Shown here: positions 1 through 7,183 of the stretch, in pieces
Layout: each line of letters begins with the position of its first letter
Numbering within the stretch: position 1 is the stretch's first letter
NCBI GenBank assembly: GCA_022394775.1
Contig: JAGFCB010000240.1
Coordinates: forward strand, 1 to 32,794
DNA: 32,794 nt
Reading direction: 5' to 3'
Origin: Candidatus Poribacteria bacterium
Lineage (GTDB): Bacteria; Poribacteria; WGA-4E; WGA-3G
Program-made: the position numbers and the translations under genes
The notes under the pieces: model-generated
Database searches by the model: none
Told to the model about the DNA's origin: nothing
What the model saw: only the letters and a program-made list of their open reading frames with translations

Positions 1-512
1 TGTGGGTATTCTACGACGATTTTCCGGAGTGTTCCGAGTTTCCCTGCTTTCACGAGTTCACGTGCCTGCTTCACCATCGGGTAACCGGTATAGTTGTGCG
101 TGAGTGCAAAGACGACATCGTGTTGTTTGACGAGGTTACAGAGTGCCTCGGCATCGGCAACCGTTGTTGTCATCGGTTTATCACAGACGACGTGGAACCC
201 GGCTTCAATAAAGGTTTTAGCGACATCGAAATGGACGTGGTTTGGTGTTACGATTGAGACGAAATCAATCCGTTCGCCTTTGGGCAGTTGGCTCTCTTTT
301 TCTGCCATTTCTTTGTAAGAGCCGTAGACGCGGTTTGGGTCGAGAAAGAGTTCGCTCCCTTGTTGACGCGACTTTTCGGGTGATGATGAGAACGCGCCAG
401 CGACGAGATCAATTTCGCCATCAAGTGCTGCGGCTTTACGATGGACGGCACCAATGAATGCGTCCGGTCCGCCGCCTACCATGCCATAACGTATTTTTCT
501 GTTTAGTGGCAT
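1..512 (-). CDS. Gfo/Idh/MocA-family oxidoreductase, N-terminal part (runs off the window)
   Basis: The reading frame is open from an ATG at 510-512 to the left edge, giving about 170 residues of an N-terminal Rossmann domain. It starts MPLNRKIRYGMVGGG and continues through a helix-strand pattern to VSIVTPNHVHFDVAKTFIEAG and then VCDKPMTTT, which is the (E/D)KP motif holding the family's catalytic-site lysine. The family consists of NAD(P)-dependent sugar or cyclitol dehydrogenases of about 330-400 residues, so roughly half is missing. An AGGAG ribosome site lies about 11 bases upstream. The glycine loop is slightly unusual (GGGPDAFIGAVHR), as in subfamilies that begin with a GxVGGGxxxxIGxxHR pattern. 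The substrate cannot be told from this part. Family assignment is firm, specificity unknown. Confidence 0.88.
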   Translation of the reverse strand, partial: MPLNRKIRYGMVGGGPDAFIGAVHRKAAALDGEIDLVAGAFSSSPEKSRQQGSELFLDPNRVYGSYKEMAEKESQLPKGERIDFVSIVTPNHVHFDVAKTFIEAGFHVVCDKPMTTTVADAEALCNLVKQHDVVFALTHNYTGYPMVKQARELVKAGKLGTLRKIVVEYP

Positions 513-1075
513 CTTGCGTATTTTCTCCTTTGCTGTTTAATATGGGCTTGCAAGCTTCGCCCTCCAAAGTTATTTTAATTCTACTTCATATTATTCCACA
601 TTTGATGATTTTTTTCAAGGGTTTTGTTTCATTTCCAGGACCGTCCAGTTTTCCTATTTCTGCCGGTTGTATGGAAAAAATCGTCCACGGACCTCTCCAG
701 CGATGCAGAAAAATGGCGTAAAATTTCATAGTTTTCATAGCAAATCAGGAAACTGTGAAATTTGTGAAAGGCTTTGAACCTAAGCCACAAGTGGGTTTTG
801 ACGGTTCTGGTGGAGAGTGCTGTGAAAGCTGCTATGAAATTTGCTATGAAATTTTCCACAAAGCGCGGAAATATGGAAAGAAACGATGGGTGTGTACGTA
901 TTTTGTCAATTGTCTGAATCGTGAATTGTCGCGAATTTCGCTGAAAATGCTATTGTGATTCTTACATCTCTTTTCTCAAGAGACGGGTGTGGTAACAAAA
1001 AACTTCTTAATGCCGCGTCTTCTGTGTCCTCTGTATCTTCCGAGATTCTGACTTAATTGATCACCAACCATGTCA
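513..1075. other. Gene-poor intergenic stretch
   Basis: No convincing gene is seen in these 563 bases. Short open frames exist on both strands, but they translate low-complexity, repeat-derived peptides and lack ribosome sites. The stretch holds one inverted repeat (720-855, listed separately). The rest (about 860-1075) is unremarkable AT-rich spacer. Confidence 0.6.
720..855. repeat. Inverted repeat with GCTATGAAATTT units
   Basis: The left arm (720-745) contains AAAATTTCATAG followed by TTTTCATAGCAAAT. The right arm (831-855) contains two head-to-tail copies of GCTATGAAATTT. The right arm is close to the reverse complement of the left, so the RNA could fold with a loop of about 85 bases. 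The interior also has TGTGAAATTTGTGAAAG, a diverged copy of the same unit. It is probably a dispersed intergenic element, but no second copy is in the window. Confidence 0.5.
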
Positions 1076-1237
1076 CTAATTTGAAATCGCCAGTATCTTT
1101 TTGTTGTAATGTGTCATGTTATCAACGTATTCCGTCGCGTACTCCTTGCCAACAGTAGATGTTTCAAATAGGTCTAACACCTGTTCGGCGTTGGGACACC
1201 GGTAACGAATATCCCCACTGTCATAGATAATTCGCAT
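1076..1237 (-). CDS. Possible small protein of 53 residues, unknown function
   Basis: The frame from the ATG at 1235-1237 encodes MRIIYDSGDIRYRCPNAEQV and continues with LDLFETSTVGKEYATEYVDN to a TAG. The composition is protein-like: charged and aromatic residues are mixed, with no repeat bias. A GGAG lies 10 bases upstream. Starting at the ATG at 1262-1264 instead would add nine residues. The difficulty is that a perfect sigma70 promoter places its -10 box across this ATG (see the separate entry), so a transcript from that promoter could not carry this start. I recognise no family. It could be a real small gene read from further upstream, or a decayed one. Confidence 0.35.
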   Translation of the reverse strand: MRIIYDSGDIRYRCPNAEQVLDLFETSTVGKEYATEYVDNMTHYNKKILAISN

Positions 1238-1264
1238 TATAGCGGAACTCCGAGAAGATGTCAA
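1236..1264 (-). promoter_or_regulatory. Exact sigma70 consensus promoter, minus strand
   Basis: On the minus strand TTGACA (1259-1264) is followed by a 17-base spacer and TATAAT (1236-1241). Both hexamers match consensus exactly. Transcription would start near 1229 and run left towards the oxidoreductase gene, whose start is over 700 bases away. The -10 box overlaps the ATG of the small reading frame. Confidence 0.6.
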
Positions 1265-1294
1265 GGACGGGAGGAAGGGTGAGACTACACGATT

Positions 1295-1323
1295 TTGCGT
1301 AAAACATGGATTTGTGATATACT
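1295..1323 (+). promoter_or_regulatory. Promoter of the SMP-30 gene
   Basis: TTGCGT (1295-1300), a 17-base spacer and TATACT (1318-1323) lie 54 bases before the chosen ATG. The -10 box is a five-of-six match and the -35 box is weaker. The expected transcript start is near 1330, which rules out the longer reading-frame start at 1314. Confidence 0.55.
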
Positions 1324-1376
1324 ATTGCAGAACCGAAAGCATTTTGCTATTTGTAGCGCACTTGGAGGAAAATTGT

Positions 1377-2351
1377 ATGCATACACCACCAGAAAGAAAT
1401 TGGGATGGGACGGTTGTCCGTTATCCAGATCCGGCGATTGAGGTCATAGATTCTCGTTTTGGAAAATATAAGATTGGCAATTCTGTCGTTGAACGGTTGT
1501 GGACAGGGTCGCGCTGGGCAGAAGGCCCCGTCTGGTTCGGCGATGGCGGGTATCTCCTCTGGAGCGATATTCCGAACAATCAGATTCTGAAATGGGAGGA
1601 ATCCAATGGTCAGGTAAGTGTCTATCGAAAGCCGTCAAACTATAGCAACGGACACACCCGCGATCGACAAGGTAGACTTATTAGCTGCGAACACGGCGCA
1701 CGGCGCGTTACACGCACAGAATACGACGGCACAATTACCGTCCTGATGGATAGTTTTGACGGGAAACCGCTCAACGCACCTAACGATGTAGCTGTCCACC
1801 CGGATAGGGGTATCTGGTTTACGGATCCCGGATACGGGATTATGCTCAACTACGAAGGGCATATCGCGGAGTTTGAATTGCCGACTTGCGTTTATCGTCT
1901 GAACCCCGATACTGGGCAAGCGACTGTCGTGATAGATGCACTCGAAAAACCGAACGGTATCTGCTTTTCACCGAACTATGATAAACTCTATGTCGTTGAT
2001 ACAGGCGTTACGCATACAGAGGGAACACCACGGTATATCTACGTCTATGATGTTATAGATGGTGAACGTGTGGGCGAGCAAGCGGCTTTCTGCGATATGG
2101 CTCCGGGTATCGCTGACGGTATCCGATGTGATGTTGATGGCAACCTGTGGGCGAGTGCTGGATGGGTCGGCGATGGATACGATGGTGTGCATGTCTTCGC
2201 ATCAGATGGAACGCTAATCGGGAAAATTCATCTGCCTGAAATCTGTGCGAACCTCTGCTTTGGCGGCGTGAAACGGAACCGACTGTTTATGATGGGGAGC
2301 CAATCGCTCTATTCGGTGTATGTGGAAGCACAAGGGGTGCCGCTGTTTTAG
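1377..2351 (+). CDS. SMP-30/gluconolactonase/LRE-family hydrolase
   Basis: Encodes a 324-residue six-bladed beta-propeller of the SMP-30/gluconolactonase family, which hydrolyses sugar lactones using one divalent metal. The metal-site motifs are all present in order: AEGPVW with its glutamate near residue 49, NAPNDVAV, NGICFSPN and ADGIRCDVDGNLW. ISCEHGARRVTR and WFTDPGYGI are further conserved blade strands. The ATG at 1377 was chosen because GGAGG lies 8 bases before it and it is downstream of the promoter; the frame is open back to 1314. No signal peptide is seen, so it is probably cytoplasmic. It is followed 9 bases later by the methyltransferase gene. The lactone substrate is unknown. 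Confidence 0.92.
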   Translation: MHTPPERNWDGTVVRYPDPAIEVIDSRFGKYKIGNSVVERLWTGSRWAEGPVWFGDGGYLLWSDIPNNQILKWEESNGQVSVYRKPSNYSNGHTRDRQGRLISCEHGARRVTRTEYDGTITVLMDSFDGKPLNAPNDVAVHPDRGIWFTDPGYGIMLNYEGHIAEFELPTCVYRLNPDTGQATVVIDALEKPNGICFSPNYDKLYVVDTGVTHTEGTPRYIYVYDVIDGERVGEQAAFCDMAPGIADGIRCDVDGNLWASAGWVGDGYDGVHVFASDGTLIGKIHLPEICANLCFGGVKRNRLFMMGSQSLYSVYVEAQGVPLF

Positions 2352-2360
2352 GTGGAGTTC

Positions 2361-3173
2361 ATGAATACGTTAGAACATATTGATTGCCCGATATGTGAAC
2401 ACAATGCGGCGGAACCGCTTTTTGATAAAGATTCCTTGTCGGTGGTTATCTGTAAGCAGTGCCGATTGCGGTATGTGAATCCACGTATCAACCGCCAGAC
2501 ACTTGAGGCGGCGTACACCGAAGCTTACTATCCACCCGATAAAGTGGAACGGATCCGCACGGATAGCATGGAGTGGTTACAGATGAACGAACGTCTCATA
2601 GAGTTAGAGAAACAGCATCCGAGCAAAGGGCGGCTATTGGATGTTGGGTGTGGTATTGGCACTTTTCTTTATCTATCTCGTGAACACGGATGGGAAGCAC
2701 ACGGTATTGATCCGTCGAAGAGTGGGAGTGCATTCGCGCAGAAAAAGTATGAACTCGATGTGCAGTGTTCCGATATTTTTGAGGCGAACTTTCCATCTGC
2801 ACATTTCGACGCGATTGTGCTTTATCATGTGTTAGAACATATTTCTGAACTCAATCCGTTCCTGAGTGAATTGCGTCGAGTTTTGAAACCGGAGACAGGC
2901 ACTTTGGTTATTGAAGTGCCGAATGGGGAGGGTTTACAGAGTCGTCTGCAGAAAGCGGATTGGCCCTACGTTCACCCGCACGATCATCTCTACTATTTCT
3001 CGGCACACTCTTTGCCACAGCTGCTTCAGAAGCACGGATTTCAGAGCGTTACGTTAGGTAAACCGAAGCGCGTCACCCCAACAACGAGCCTCCGTTTTGC
3101 CCTACGTCAAGCAGTGACTTCGCTGTTAGTCCAATTCCATTTAGGCACAGTGATTCGGGTGTATGCGAGTTAG
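2361..3173 (+). CDS. Class I SAM-dependent methyltransferase with N-terminal zinc ribbon
   Basis: Encodes 270 residues. An N-terminal four-cysteine zinc ribbon (CPIC near residue 9 and CKQC near 32, then RLRYVNPR) precedes a Rossmann methyltransferase domain. The domain has SAM motif I LLDVGCGIGTF, an acidic ribose-binding residue in HGIDPS, and the FDAIVLYHVLEH post-motif. The tail DHLYYFSAHSLPQLLQKHGF is typical of the UbiE/methyltransf_11-like enzymes often found with sugar or polyketide modification. The ATG at 2361 is preferred over a GTG at 2352; GGTGG is just upstream. It probably shares a transcript with the SMP-30 gene, since only 9 bases separate them. The methyl acceptor is unknown. 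Confidence 0.85.
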   Translation: MNTLEHIDCPICEHNAAEPLFDKDSLSVVICKQCRLRYVNPRINRQTLEAAYTEAYYPPDKVERIRTDSMEWLQMNERLIELEKQHPSKGRLLDVGCGIGTFLYLSREHGWEAHGIDPSKSGSAFAQKKYELDVQCSDIFEANFPSAHFDAIVLYHVLEHISELNPFLSELRRVLKPETGTLVIEVPNGEGLQSRLQKADWPYVHPHDHLYYFSAHSLPQLLQKHGFQSVTLGKPKRVTPTTSLRFALRQAVTSLLVQFHLGTVIRVYAS

Positions 3174-3186
3174 CAGATAGCTGCTA
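3171..3186. terminator. Small hairpin joining two convergent stop codons
   Basis: TAGCAG, loop ATAG, CTGCTA forms a perfect 6-bp stem. The first TAG is the stop codon of the methyltransferase and the last CTA is the reverse complement of the purS TAG stop. No T-run follows, so activity as an intrinsic terminator is uncertain. Confidence 0.35.
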
Positions 3187-3651
3187 CGGTGACGGTTCTT
3201 GGTAAGAGAACGTTTGGATAACATCGTTCATAAGGAGCCGCTGCGCAATAGTCTCAAGCACTTCAGCGTTTAGGGTGCCCGTCAACCAGTATTTATGTCC
3301 TGTCCGGACGGTGGTGACACCTGTGACACCTAAATCAGCAATGCCTTTGACGGTGCTATCGCCGACAGCGTCGGTGACACCCGGCTTGAATTGTACTTCA
3401 AGTGTCCAGTCTTTCACAGTGTCGTTTTGCGTCGCGAAGGTGTAGGTCTGTGTAATCGGATCGGCGAGGAGTTCTGTACCGATTCGGTCAATCGTTTGTG
3501 CGTCGAGTGAACCTTCAATCCAGTAGACGGTGGCTGTTCGGACAGAATTGACACCACTGATACCGAGGTCGGCGATATCCTCAAGGATACCGTGTCCAAC
3601 AGTATCGGGGACTTCGGGTTTATAGGAGACTTCAACTTTCCAGTTCTTCAT
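3184..3651 (-). CDS. purS: Tandem (duplicated) PurS-like FGAM synthase subunit
   Basis: Encodes 155 residues made of two PurS-like halves. Residues 1-74 contain WKVEVSYKPEVPDTVG, IADLGISGVNSVRTATVYWI and a helix ending LLADPITQTYTF. Residues 79-155 repeat this as WTLEVQFKPGVTDAVG, IADLGVTGVTTVRTGHKYWL and LLMNDVIQTFSY. PurS is a dimeric subunit of about 80 residues that bridges PurL and PurQ in phosphoribosylformylglycinamidine synthase (fourth step of purine synthesis). A fused pair could act as an obligate pseudo-dimer. AGAGGAA lies about 10 bases before the ATG. No purL or purQ is nearby. PurS-fold identity is strong; the fused form is the unusual point. Confidence 0.85.
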   Translation of the reverse strand: MKNWKVEVSYKPEVPDTVGHGILEDIADLGISGVNSVRTATVYWIEGSLDAQTIDRIGTELLADPITQTYTFATQNDTVKDWTLEVQFKPGVTDAVGDSTVKGIADLGVTGVTTVRTGHKYWLTGTLNAEVLETIAQRLLMNDVIQTFSYQEPSP

Positions 3652-3691
3652 AAAATAGAAATTCCTCTGTCTTTTTAACGCGCTTTTTTCA

Positions 3692-3719
3692 ATTGTATAG
3701 AAAATTGAGATAAAGTCAA
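3692..3719 (-). promoter_or_regulatory. Promoter of purS
   Basis: Minus strand TTGACT (3714-3719), a 16-base spacer and TACAAT (3692-3697), each a five-of-six match, lie about 40 bases before the purS start. The expected transcript start is near 3685. Confidence 0.55.
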
Positions 3720-3746
3720 ATTGAAATTACGTTTTCTTATGAAAGA

Positions 3747-3755
3747 TGCTATAAT
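3747..3755 (+). promoter_or_regulatory. Extended -10 promoter of the PIG-L gene
   Basis: TGCTATAAT is a perfect extended -10 element (TGnTATAAT). No good -35 is seen at the right distance, as is usual for this promoter type. It lies 100 bases before the PIG-L start, leaving a 5' leader of about 95 bases. Confidence 0.5.
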
Positions 3756-3855
3756 GTTAAGACGCGGTGCTTGAAGAGGCAGACGAAACTTTTTTGTAAT
3801 GAAGTGCTTTTTGTGAAAAATCAATAGAGAGGTTTGAACTAAAGGACAATGAAAA

Positions 3856-4713
3856 ATGCCAACCGAACAGACTTCTAATATAGTAGATTCGCAAGCAACG
3901 CGACTCAATGTGTTGGTCTTCGGGGCGCATCCCGATGACTGTGATATTAAAGCGGGCGGTGTCGCGGCGCAGTATGTGCAACAGGGACATCGCGTTAAGT
4001 TTGTCTCCGTTACAAACGGTGACGCGGGACACCACGAAATGGGTGGTGCGCCCTTGGCACAACGACGCTATGCTGAAGCACAAGCCGCCGCCGAAGTTAT
4101 CGGTATTGAATATGAACTTCTGGACAATCACGACGGCGAACTGATGCCGACGTTAGAAAACCGGTATCAGATTATCCGCACGATTCGTGAGTTCCATCCA
4201 GATGTGATTATGACGCACCGCCCCAACGATTACCATCCCGATCATCGGTATACGTCAACGTTGGTGCAAGATGCGGCGTATATGGTTACCGTCCCGAATA
4301 TCTGCGCGCTGACACCGCATCTGGAGAAGAACCCTGTTATCGTTTATTTGAGCGATGGTTTTATGAAACCCTATCCGTTCACACCAGATGTGGTTGTCGG
4401 TATTGACGCTGTAATTGAGCAAAAGATTGATATGCTCCACTGCCATGTATCGCAATTCTATGAATGGCTGCCTTATAATGGTGGCACGTTGGATACTGTC
4501 CCGGCTGATGCTTCGGCACGACGGGCGTGGCTCGCTGAACGGCTCTTGAATCGTTTTCGCGATACAGCCGAAAAGTATCGAGATTTGTTGATAACGCTAT
4601 ACGGCAAAAAGTCAGGCAGACAAATTGTATACGCTGAGGCGTTTGAAGGATGCGAATACGGCACATCACTGACAGCAGAAAATATACCGATCCTCTTCCC
4701 GTTTTTTGAATAA
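3856..4713 (+). CDS. PIG-L family N-acetyl-sugar deacetylase
   Basis: Encodes 285 residues of the PIG-L/LmbE fold, zinc enzymes that remove acetyl groups from GlcNAc-linked substrates (GlcNAc-PI, mycothiol and bacillithiol precursors, and others). The AHPDD motif at residues 24-28 gives the zinc ligand His25 and the catalytic Asp, and HPDH at 127-130 provides the second zinc histidine. The N-terminal strand LNVLVFGAHPDD and the following GGVAAQYVQQGH helix are canonical. No signal peptide or membrane segment is seen. AAAGGA is about 9 bases before the ATG. The gene is probably monocistronic, with its own extended -10 promoter and a palindromic element just after its stop. The exact substrate is unknown. 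Confidence 0.92.
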   Translation: MPTEQTSNIVDSQATRLNVLVFGAHPDDCDIKAGGVAAQYVQQGHRVKFVSVTNGDAGHHEMGGAPLAQRRYAEAQAAAEVIGIEYELLDNHDGELMPTLENRYQIIRTIREFHPDVIMTHRPNDYHPDHRYTSTLVQDAAYMVTVPNICALTPHLEKNPVIVYLSDGFMKPYPFTPDVVVGIDAVIEQKIDMLHCHVSQFYEWLPYNGGTLDTVPADASARRAWLAERLLNRFRDTAEKYRDLLITLYGKKSGRQIVYAEAFEGCEYGTSLTAENIPILFPFFE

Positions 4714-4717
4714 AGAC

Positions 4718-4807
4718 AGGACTTACGCATTTTTCCATGATAACTACGTATTACGCACTGCAGGCAGGGTTTGAAACCCTGCCTGCGAGGGGGTCTGCGT
4801 AAGTCCT
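4718..4807. repeat. MITE-like element with 12-bp terminal inverted repeats
   Basis: AGGACTTACGCA (4718-4729) and its exact reverse complement TGCGTAAGTCCT (4796-4807) bracket 90 bases. Inside is a perfect 27-base palindrome at 4760-4786 (arms of 13 around one central G, arm sequence GCAGGCAGGGTTT). The element starts 5 bases after the PIG-L stop codon and ends 23 bases before the cytochrome start. The same GACTTACGCA end recurs at other repeats in the window. It may terminate the PIG-L transcript. No target-site duplication is evident. Confidence 0.7.
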
Positions 4808-4830
4808 ATAAGGAGTTTCATTTTAGATAG

Positions 4831-5094
4831 ATGCCCACAGAACAAGCCAGTGCCAAAACGCTTATGTATATTGTCTGCGTTATTGGTCTTATCTTTGCGA
4901 TTGTTATGGTAATCCTCTTTTTCAACGCTGCGCCTGCGCGTTCCAATATCGAGGTGCATCGCGCTTCAAACGAAGACACTGAGTGTCTGAAATGCCATTT
5001 AAGAGGTGATGAAAAATCGCCGACGATGCCCCATCTCAATCTCGGTCGGTGTAACCTCTGCCATGGATTATCAAAGGAGCAACCGGCACCTTAG
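4831..5094 (+). CDS. Small membrane-anchored diheme c-type cytochrome
   Basis: Encodes 87 residues. An N-terminal hydrophobic segment (about residues 11-33, LMYIVCVIGLIFAIVMVILF) would anchor it in the inner membrane with the rest in the periplasm. Two CxxCH heme-attachment motifs follow, CLKCH near residue 53 and CNLCH near 77, with two further histidines (PHLN and HRAS) that could serve as distal ligands. The spacing resembles NapC/NirT- or multiheme-type modules, but the protein is far shorter than those. An ATG directly after an in-frame TAG fixes the earliest start. The only GGAG lies 15 bases away, so initiation may be weak. Its redox partner is not in the window. Confidence 0.8.
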   Translation: MPTEQASAKTLMYIVCVIGLIFAIVMVILFFNAAPARSNIEVHRASNEDTECLKCHLRGDEKSPTMPHLNLGRCNLCHGLSKEQPAP

Positions 5095-5109
5095 ATAATA
5101 GCAGGTGGC

Positions 5110-6015
5110 TCATACCGGTAAACTAACAGGTTGCGGTACAAGTCGTGCCGCCTTGATGCCTACCCAAGTAATACTGTCTTCTATTTCGCTGATGACCTGA
5201 AGGCATTCAAACTGATTTGCCTCTAATACGGATTGAACTTGTTCGAGTTCGGTCTCTAAAATCCCAGAAAAGATGACGGTCCCCGCGGGATGTAGCCGCT
5301 TCGCACAGTCTGGGATGATCGGAAGAATTGCCTTCGTCAAGATGTTTGCGATGATAAGATGGTATTTACGCGCGACTGCTTTAAGCCCATCCCCTTGAGA
5401 TAAACGAACGTAAGGTGTCACATCATTTGTTTGGAAATTCGCTGCGGCGACGGGAATAGCTGTCGGGTCGAGTTCAATTGCATCAACCTGTTTCGCGCCG
5501 AGTTTGATAGCAGCGATTGTTAAGATACCCGAACCCGTTCCAATGTCAGCGACCACGTAATGCGGTTCGACTGTCGGTTCCAACAATTCAAGCGAGAGCC
5601 GAGTCGTCGGGTGGTACCCTGTGCCAAACGCCATACCCGGGTCGAGTTGGATCAGGATATCCGTTTCATTGTGCGGTGTATCGTGCCATGTCGGTGTGAT
5701 GTGTATCCGTTTTCCGATCCGTTGCGGCGGGAAAGCGGCTTTCCACGCATCTGCCCATTTTTCGGATTTGACATGTTTTAGGTCGATAGTTGCGGGGCGG
5801 GGTTGGATATTCCACGTTGGCAGTTTTGTGAGAAAGTCTCGGAGTTTTTGCATCCGCGCGCCAAGCCTATCATCTAAAGGATAGTACGCGATGAGATCGA
5901 GATTAGCAGCATTTTCTTTGAATTCAACGCCAGTGGCATTCATTTCAAAGAGGCAGTTAGCGACTGCCTCGGATGCCTCTTGAGAAGTGGTGACAGTGAT
6001 CTTTGCCCAGTCCAT
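5110..6015 (-). CDS. prmA: Ribosomal protein L11 methyltransferase
   Basis: Encodes about 301 residues of PrmA, which trimethylates ribosomal protein L11 using SAM. The N-terminal L11-recognition domain starts MDWAKITVTTSQEASEAVAN. The linker GMAFGTGYHPTTRLSLELLE and SAM motif I VVADIGTGSGILTIAAIKLGA are classic, followed by acidic motif VDAIELD and IIANILTKAIL, the counterpart of the usual N-hinge motif. The ATG at 6015 matches the family start; a GTG at 6030 would add five residues. It starts 39 bases after the dnaJ stop and is the last gene of the GGGPS-grpE-dnaJ-prmA run. grpE-dnaJ-prmA linkage is common in other bacteria, for example Firmicutes. Confidence 0.95.
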   Translation of the reverse strand: MDWAKITVTTSQEASEAVANCLFEMNATGVEFKENAANLDLIAYYPLDDRLGARMQKLRDFLTKLPTWNIQPRPATIDLKHVKSEKWADAWKAAFPPQRIGKRIHITPTWHDTPHNETDILIQLDPGMAFGTGYHPTTRLSLELLEPTVEPHYVVADIGTGSGILTIAAIKLGAKQVDAIELDPTAIPVAAANFQTNDVTPYVRLSQGDGLKAVARKYHLIIANILTKAILPIIPDCAKRLHPAGTVIFSGILETELEQVQSVLEANQFECLQVISEIEDSITWVGIKAARLVPQPVSLPV

Positions 6016-6054
6016 TTTTTCACGGACCACCCGAAAGCGCAGCGGTTCCTACTG

Positions 6055-7164
6055 TTAGGATCCTTCATCGTCATGTTTACCGAGCAGTTTGTCCCAGAAT
6101 CCACCGTGTTCCTGCTGATAGGATTCGCCCCGCAGTTTCGCGAACTCTTCTAATTTTTTCCGCTGCTCGTCATTAAGATTTTTTGGGGTTTCAATGTCGA
6201 TCTCAACAACAAGGTCGCCTGCATAGGAGCGTTTATAGTGTGGTACCCCTTTGTTGGGAATCCGCAGCTGCGCGCCATACTGGGTGCCGGGTGGAATCTG
6301 CAATTCTTCACGTCCATCAATACCTTCAACTTCAATTTTCCCACCGAGTGCGGCTTGGACGAACGAAATTTTGGCGGATGTAATAAGATCGTTTTGATGA
6401 CGTTGGAAATGTTTATGTGGTGTAACGTTGATGACGATAAATAGATCACCCGGAGGTACGCCGTTAGCACCTACTTCACCTTCACCGCGTAATTGGTATT
6501 TAAAACCGGTATCAACGCCTTTATCAATGTTAATTTTAATGTCGCGTGTATTTCGGACGCGCCCTCTTCCACCACAAGGTGGACAAGGTTCTTGAATGAC
6601 CTCACCTGCGCCGCGGCATTGCGGACAGGTCCGGGACATCATGAAGAAGCCCTGCGATTGACTGACCTGCCCCCTGCCGTGGCATTGTGGACACGTTATG
6701 ATTTGGGTTCCTTTCTTGGCACCGCTGCCGTGGCATTCCGGACAGTTTTCAACTCTCGGTACTTGAATCGTGACTTCTTTGCCGTGGATAACATCTTCAA
6801 GCGTCACATCAAGGTTGTACTGTAAACTCCGCCCTTGTTTACGACCGCGTTGGCTGCCACCGAAGAGGTCGCCAAAAACATCCCCAAACAGATCATCCAA
6901 GTTCACGCTAAACCCACCAAAATCGGTATCCATACCTTCTAATCCGGCGTGCCCGTATCTATCATACCTGCCCCGTTTCTCAGGATCGCGTAGCACTTCG
7001 TAAGCCTCTGTCGCTTCTTTGAATTTATCTTCAGCTTCTTTATTGTTAGGATTCTTATCTGGATGGAATTGGATGGCGAGTTTGCGATATGCCTTTTTTA
7101 TTTCGTTTTCATCGGCACCACGACCGACATCCAAAACCTCATAGTAGTCGCGTTTTTGCGTCAT
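6055..7164 (-). CDS. dnaJ: Chaperone DnaJ (Hsp40)
   Basis: Encodes 369 residues with full class-A Hsp40 architecture. The J domain carries HPD at residues 34-36, which stimulates the DnaK ATPase. A Gly/Phe-rich stretch ([21 protein letters not shown]) follows. The zinc centre has four CxxCxGxG repeats: [24 protein letters not shown] and CPPCGGRG. C-terminal substrate-binding domains include [23 protein letters not shown] strong AGGAGGGG ribosome site precedes the ATG. The gene begins 19 bases after grpE. No dnaK or hrcA is adjacent, and no CIRCE operator was found upstream of the operon. Nothing is missing or truncated. Confidence 0.98.
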   Translation of the reverse strand: MTQKRDYYEVLDVGRGADENEIKKAYRKLAIQFHPDKNPNNKEAEDKFKEATEAYEVLRDPEKRGRYDRYGHAGLEGMDTDFGGFSVNLDDLFGDVFGDLFGGSQRGRKQGRSLQYNLDVTLEDVIHGKEVTIQVPRVENCPECHGSGAKKGTQIITCPQCHGRGQVSQSQGFFMMSRTCPQCRGAGEVIQEPCPPCGGRGRVRNTRDIKINIDKGVDTGFKYQLRGEGEVGANGVPPGDLFIVINVTPHKHFQRHQNDLITSAKISFVQAALGGKIEVEGIDGREELQIPPGTQYGAQLRIPNKGVPHYKRSYAGDLVVEIDIETPKNLNDEQRKKLEEFAKLRGESYQQEHGGFWDKLLGKHDDEGS

Positions 7165-7183
7165 GCCCTACCCCTCCTATGCC

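Noticed and set aside
629..958. Two overlapping small open frames on opposite strands
   Set aside because: Both mainly translate the inverted GCTATGAAATTT repeat, and neither has a ribosome site or promoter.
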